From Chara braunii (lineage: Eukaryota > Streptophyta > Charophyceae > Charales > Characeae): DNA of 33,935 nt. The stretch is from positions 327,777-361,711 of the forward strand of contig BFEA01000238.1 in the NCBI GenBank assembly GCA_003427395.1, written 5' to 3'. A program made the position numbers and the translations under genes. Below are positions 29,544 through 33,935 of this stretch, one piece after another (position 1 is the stretch's first letter; each line of letters begins with the position of its first letter). The notes under the pieces are model-generated. The model searched no databases. It was not told the origin of the DNA and worked only from the letters and a program-made list of their open reading frames with translations.

Positions 29544-30130
29544 CCCCTCTTGGTGACGACCAAGAATAGGACCTTGACACGACCTACTCTTCTGCCCATG
29601 ACTCTGATTTGAATAATGAAGAGGAAAAATGAAATGCCTTTAAAAAGTCTGCCAACATAAAGGGACCGAACCGGAATTCAGGGAAGAACTATGTCCAACT
29701 TCCCAAGGGAGTCAAAATCCGCGAAACTGGAGGATGCAGCCACTAAACCATGGGTTGACCTCTGGATCACTGAAAATGATTGGAGGGTTAGGCTCAAGAA
29801 GGGGGTATGCCTGCATTGCCAGAAACCAAACCATAAAGTACCAGAATGTTAGGCTGCAGGGAAACCAGAACCGGACGTAGAGTTGACTCCAGCATCCTCT
29901 ACGGCAAGGGAGACTGAATCTGATGCAAATCAGCAATCCTCCCTTGAAGCTCAATCGTCTGCTGATTCCAGGCTGGAGTGCGTCATGCTTTGTATGTTGA
30001 GCCTTGGGAGGAGTCTGAGACGGTTGACTTCCACTACCACTAGGAGCATTGGGTTGAAATGAAACATCAACGTGCCCAAGGGATAGTGAAGTTGATCTTC
30101 TTCAAACTTCTCATAAACCACCGTTATCTC
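29544..30130 (+). pseudogene. Element B nucleocapsid zinc knuckle and linker
   Basis: A CCHC knuckle CLHCQKPNHKVPEC is read at 29808-29849, preceded by KPWVDLWITENDWRVRLKKG and followed at once by an in-frame TAG (29850-29852). Flanking frames contain further stops. Confidence 0.8.
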
Positions 30131-30535
30131 CGTGTCTTAATTGATTGTTGAGCAATTACTAACTTCATGTCACCACACGGGATATGCAAAGTGGGCTTGG
30201 GAATGAAGCAAGTGGCTTTGTAGAACCCTTGCCAGACTTAAGTAGGCAATAAGGAAGTTGTCTCCTCTACACATGCAGTCAAAGTTGTGCGCACTACCTT
30301 TAACAAGGACAAAACCGTCACCCACGCTTTGAACTTCTACGTCCTTGACAAGTGTCCCTTCGATGTTGTCCTTAGCTTGGGCTGGCTGCAGTCCCAATGC
30401 GAATGGACCAAGTGGAAGGAGTCACTTTTCATGGTCAAAGATGCTAAAGGGAACGATTTTCCCGTCCTCTTGGATGAGAAGCATGAGGCCCCAGTGACTT
30501 TTCTGAATGTCATGCAATTCTGCAAGAAATGACAC
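30131..30535 (+). pseudogene. Element B aspartic protease
   Basis: The active-site loop begins LIDC but the next codon, normally Gly, is TGA (30149-30151), then AITNFMS. The second part of the fold is readable: FYVLDKCPFDVVLSLGWLQSQ. More stops occur near 30222 and 30240. Clearly inactive. Confidence 0.82.
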
Positions 30536-30556
30536 AAGCACAAAGAGGATGAACAA

Positions 30557-31609
30557 TTGTATGTTGCCTTTGTTCGCCCTACTCATGTGTCATCTACTTT
30601 TGCGGCTAGTACAAATCCTACATCTAGTGATTCTACTTCTAGCCCTCCTACTTCTTTACCTACCCCTAATCTAAATGATTCTACTTCAGATTCGGTTGAC
30701 TTCATTCACAACCTGCGACCTGATCTAGGTGACCCTTTTGTTGACCCTTCACCCCCACCGGTCCCAACAAACATCCAAAACCTACTTGATCACGTGGAGT
30801 TCCCACGCGATCGGTCCGACCCACCATCGAGTTGGTCGAAGGTGTTGTTCCTCCAAAGGGTTGCATATAATGGCGAGTTGGAGGAACTCCGACAACAGAT
30901 TGATGAAATGATTGACAAGGATTGGATCAAGCCTAGTGAGTTTGAATTTGGTGCCCCTGTTTTGTTTGTCCCGAAGAAAGGAGGCAAGCTCCGCATGTGT
31001 ATTGACTATCGCAGTCTAAACCGCATCACAAGAAAGAACGCATATCCATTGCCTCGCATAGATGGCTTGCATGATGTTGCAGGTGGGTGCAAGGTCTTCT
31101 CCAAGATTGACCTCAAGTCTGGCTATCACTAGATTGAAGTCGATCCTGCGGACCAGCACAAGACTGTGTTCAAAACAGACGATGGGCTTTACGAGTTTAC
31201 CGTACTGCCTCTCGGTCTCACGAACGGACCGGCCACCTTTCAAAGCCTCATGGACAAGGTCCTCCGCGAACAGATTGGTCGGTTCGTGGTGGTATACCTT
31301 AATGATATATCGATCTTCAACAAATTCACGGAGGAACACATAAAGCACCTCGAGGAAGTGTTCACCATCCTCAAGAAGACACAACTCCATCTCAACTCAG
31401 AGAAATCTGAGTTTGGGAGGGATAGTGTCATCTATCTTGGGCATATGTCTGTTGCAGGCCTAGAGCCTGATGCAACCAAGGTTGAGGTCATACGCAATTG
31501 GCCTCAGCCCGTGAATATATGCGAACTGCGCTCTTTCCTTGGTCTCGCGTCATACTACCGGAAGTTTCTGCCCCACTTCTCTATTGTTGATTGCACGTTG
31601 TCCCGGTAA
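30557..31609 (+). pseudogene. Element B reverse transcriptase
   Basis: Reads [43 protein letters not shown], then TAG (31130-31132) where Gln is usual, then IEVDPADQHKTVFKT and LPLGLTNGPATFQSLM. The catalytic motif is YLNDIS rather than YLDD: codon 31301-31303 is AAT (Asn), so a metal-binding Asp is lost. The connection LRSFLGLASYYRKFLPHFS follows, then a frameshift at about 31605. Confidence 0.92.
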
Positions 31610-31960
31610 CGAGTAAGAACGTCCTCTACGCTTCGGATACCGCATGCGAGGACACCTTTCAAACTCTGAAAGAAGCTTTGGTAAGGTACCTGTACTCCAC
31701 ATTGGAGATTCCAAACTGACATTCGTAGTTACTACGGATTCTAGCCAGTATGGAATTGGCGCAGTGCTGCAGCAAGATGACAGTGATGGCTTGCGGCCGC
31801 TCGAATTCTACAGCAAACGCATGCCCAACGAAAGGTAGCCACTTCCACCTACATGCGCGGGCTCTATGCTTTGCGTATGACTTTGGACCATTGGAAGCAC
31901 TATCTTTTGGGACGCCACTTCAAAGTGTTCTCAGATCATGAGACTCTGAAGTGGATCAAA
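31610..31960 (+). pseudogene. Element B RNase H, partial
   Basis: Two overlapping frames give TSKNVLYASDTACEDTFQTL, FVVTTDSSQYGIGAVLQQ, PLEFYSKRMPNE, then MTLDHWKHYLLGRHFKVFSD and DHETLKWIKEQ. The stretch that normally ends RNase H (ADALSR region) is missing and integrase begins within a few codons, so roughly 150 bp were deleted near 31965. Confidence 0.85.
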
Positions 31961-33477
31961 GAGCAAACTACCCTGTCCCCTACGACCTCCGGAAGAAACT
32001 GAAGGAGGAGCTCGTAGAGCACACTGCCAAGGATCCGGACCTTAGTCCCATCCTTGAGCAGCTGCGGGCTGACCCCTGCAGTCAGCCTGATTTTCACGAG
32101 TATGGAGGACTGGTTTTCCGTCACTACGGGAATCATGACCATTTGTGTGTGCGCAACCATGAGCCTCTCCGCACGCACTTTCAGGACTTGGCTCATGGTC
32201 AGAGTGGACACTTTAGCATGGCAAAGACATACGGAAACCTATTGAGACAGTTTGATTGGCTTGGCATGAAGGGATTCGCTGAAAAGTTTGTGGCTGAATG
32301 TCAAGTCTGTCAACGAATCAAACCATGTAGACAAAAGCCAATGGGGCTACTTACACCCCTTCCCATTCCCGATGGTCCCGGGGAGTCTGTCTCTATTGAC
32401 TTCACCGACATGGGAAAGGTAAGTAAGAACGGCTTGACCGCTTCTCTAAATTTCTTAATCTGATTCCTTTGCCATCTCATGCTCCAACTGAATTTGTGAT
32501 CCGTGAGTTCAAACAGAAGTACATTCTGCAGTTCAAAACCCCGAAAACTCCCGTGAGTTATCAGGACCCGCGCTTCATCAGTACTGAATGGAAAGACTTC
32601 ACGTCCCAACTCCCTGGCCTCAAGCTATGCATGACATTTGGCCAACACCCCGAAGCCAACGGTTTGGTCGAGGAAATCAACCAGACTATGTTCCAACTTC
32701 TCCCCACTTTAATCATTTCGGATGAGGAAACATGGGACGAAGAGCTGTATTCCGTCAGGGGGTTGTACAACAACTCCATCCACTCTGCCACCGACATGAC
32801 ACCAAATAGGCTGCATTACGGTTGGCAGATTCGTAATCCGCTCTCCTACCTATTCCCTGAGCAGCCAGCTGGTTTAACACCCGGCAGGCCTGGCTTCAGG
32901 GCCAAGTACGATCGCTTGCTCAAAGTTGCCATTGGAGCAATGACCAAGCCACAACACGCCATGATCCATCATGTAAACATGAAGCGCACGACCTTCAGAT
33001 ATTGAGGTGGGAAGTTATGTTTGGGTCAAGATGTCTGAATTTTCAGAAGAAGAGGGAGTCTCACGTAAACTTCTACCACTCTATTATGGTTCGTGGGAAG
33101 TTCTAGATGTGATTGGCGAAGATAGCTTTGGCCCTTCATTCGTAGTTGTTGTGCCACCTCATCTGCGCACATATCTCGTGTTTCATGCATCAAAACTGTT
33201 TCTCCACCGTGATGCTAAGTCGTTCGATTACCGTGAAGACATGATTCCTCGTGCAATCAATGGCGGGCATGAGATAGACATAATTAAACAGCACGTAGGG
33301 AAGGGACGCAACAGACAGTACCAGGTTCATTTCATGTACCACCCGTTGGATGATCTATACTGCATTTCCAAGCAGGAACTGTTGCGCAGCGCACCGCACA
33401 TTGTCAAAGCCTACGAGCGACAAATCGCCTCTAATGATGCACCTAAAATCTATGCTTTGAGGCAGGGTCAGGCATGA
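31951..33477 (+). pseudogene. Element B integrase with chromodomain-like tail
   Basis: Zinc module (DLAHGQSGHF ... CQVCQRIKPC), core with the first Asp (SIDFTDMGKV) and the Glu (HPEANGLVEEIN), but the second catalytic Asp is Tyr (VSYQDPRF, codon 32559-32561). About 10 codons are lost after KNG near 32430. A frameshift near 33003 precedes VGSYVWVKMSEF and VFHASKLFLH. The tail HEIDIIKQHVGKGRNRQYQV ... SAPHIVKAYERQ parallels the diverged chromodomain of element C. The last 24 bp of the frame run into the 3' LTR. Confidence 0.88.
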
Positions 33478-33904
33478 CGGCCTGAGCTACAACAGCCATA
33501 GTTGCTTTGGGTTGTCCTTTGGGCATCTGGGCAAGGCCTAGTAGTCCGCCATAGCCTCGGCCTATGAGAGTGAAGAGTGGGAGAGGTGGCCATGGCTATG
33601 GTGGACCTCAAGTGATGCCTGTAGTAGAAGAGGGATTCGGACTTTGATTCTGGTTCAGATATTCAACATTCTATTATTATTTCTTGTGTGAATAAAAAAG
33701 GAGGAGATAAGAAGGAAGAGAGGGTTGAGCGAAGAAGAAGAGCTTTATCGTTTGTCTATGCTGGTGTACATCATCTTCTTCTTCTCTCTTACTTCTTCTT
33801 CTTCTTCTGACCTTCCCTCTTCTCTCAAGTTCATTCATTTCTTTCTGCAATTGGACAGCATTATCTGATGAATGTGTATCTCGAAATTGGCCAGGATCAT
33901 AACA
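33454..33904 (+). repeat. Element B 3' LTR
   Basis: Counterpart of 25882-26332. No polypurine tract is visible before it and the pol frame continues into it, so its 5' end has probably been removed by deletion. Confidence 0.88.
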
Positions 33905-33908
33905 CAAC

Positions 33909-33933
33909 TTTTTTTTTTTTTTTTTTTTTTTTT
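33909..33933. repeat. Poly-T tract next to element B
   Basis: Twenty-five T after the LTR end ATAACA and CAAC. Either the insertion site was T-rich or this is the poly(A) end of a reverse-oriented retroposon that begins outside the window. Confidence 0.9.
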
Positions 33934-33935
33934 CC

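Larger units (their letters stand above)
25882..33904 (+). mobile_element. Element B: degraded Ty3/gypsy LTR retrotransposon, plus strand
   Basis: About 8 kb. Order: LTR, tRNA-iMet primer site, leader, gag with zinc knuckle, protease, RT, RNase H, integrase, chromodomain-like tail, LTR. Direct repeats of 451 bp (25882-26332 and 33454-33904) differ at about 25 positions plus small indels. The coding part has many frameshifts and stops, altered RT and integrase active sites, a deletion at the RNase H to integrase junction, and a mitochondrial insert in gag. The left boundary is uncertain: no TG start or matching TSD (CAACT follows the right end) is seen at 25882. Confidence 0.9.

Overview
The window looks like nuclear DNA of a streptophyte green alga, with a charophyte such as Chara the best guess. 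Three observations support this. A minus-strand exon encodes the C-terminus of a plant-type DNA topoisomerase 3-beta, ending in the plant signature MSFRDF after an RG-rich tail. A nuclear copy of mitochondrial DNA keeps the order rpl5-rps14-(rps8), and flowering plants have lost mitochondrial rps8. Most of the rest is Ty3/gypsy LTR retrotransposon DNA, simple repeats and two assembly gaps of about 960 N. The species call is inference; the streptophyte call is firmer.

Layout. 1-2723: repeats, including a (GA)n tract, tRNA-like SINE-type copies, a 74-bp tandem duplication and a GAGCAT-rich satellite. 2724-11606: element C, minus strand, with about 1.17-kb LTRs and target-site duplication (TSD) ATCAA, inserted into the satellite, which resumes at 11607. 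11880-13877: unassigned DNA with inverted repeats. 13878-14576: TOP3B exon, the only host gene recognised. 14577-16452: unassigned, becoming LTR-like. 16458-25741: element A, minus strand, a chromovirus with a clear chromodomain, two 483-bp LTRs and TSD CAAGG. 25882-33904: element B, plus strand, degraded, with tRNA-iMet-type primer site. Its gag is split by about 600 bp of mitochondrial DNA at about 28268-28862.

How the parts work. Each element follows LTR - primer-binding site - leader - gag - protease - reverse transcriptase - RNase H - integrase - chromodomain-like tail - polypurine tract - LTR. All three copies are dead in cis through frameshifts, nonsense codons and, in A and B, lost catalytic residues. 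By hand count the LTR pairs differ by about 1.4% (C, over the 371 bp visible), about 5% (A) and about 5-6% (B), so C is the youngest.

Most interesting: (1) in element C the gag stop codon directly follows a canonical -1 slippery heptamer GGGAAAC with a stem downstream, and the -1 frame leads towards protease, which suggests programmed gag-pro frameshifting; (2) the mitochondrial gene cluster inside gag of element B; (3) eight in-frame TAG codons across three elements, several at positions that are normally Gln, consistent with CAG-to-TAG decay at CHG methylation sites or, less likely, with readthrough.
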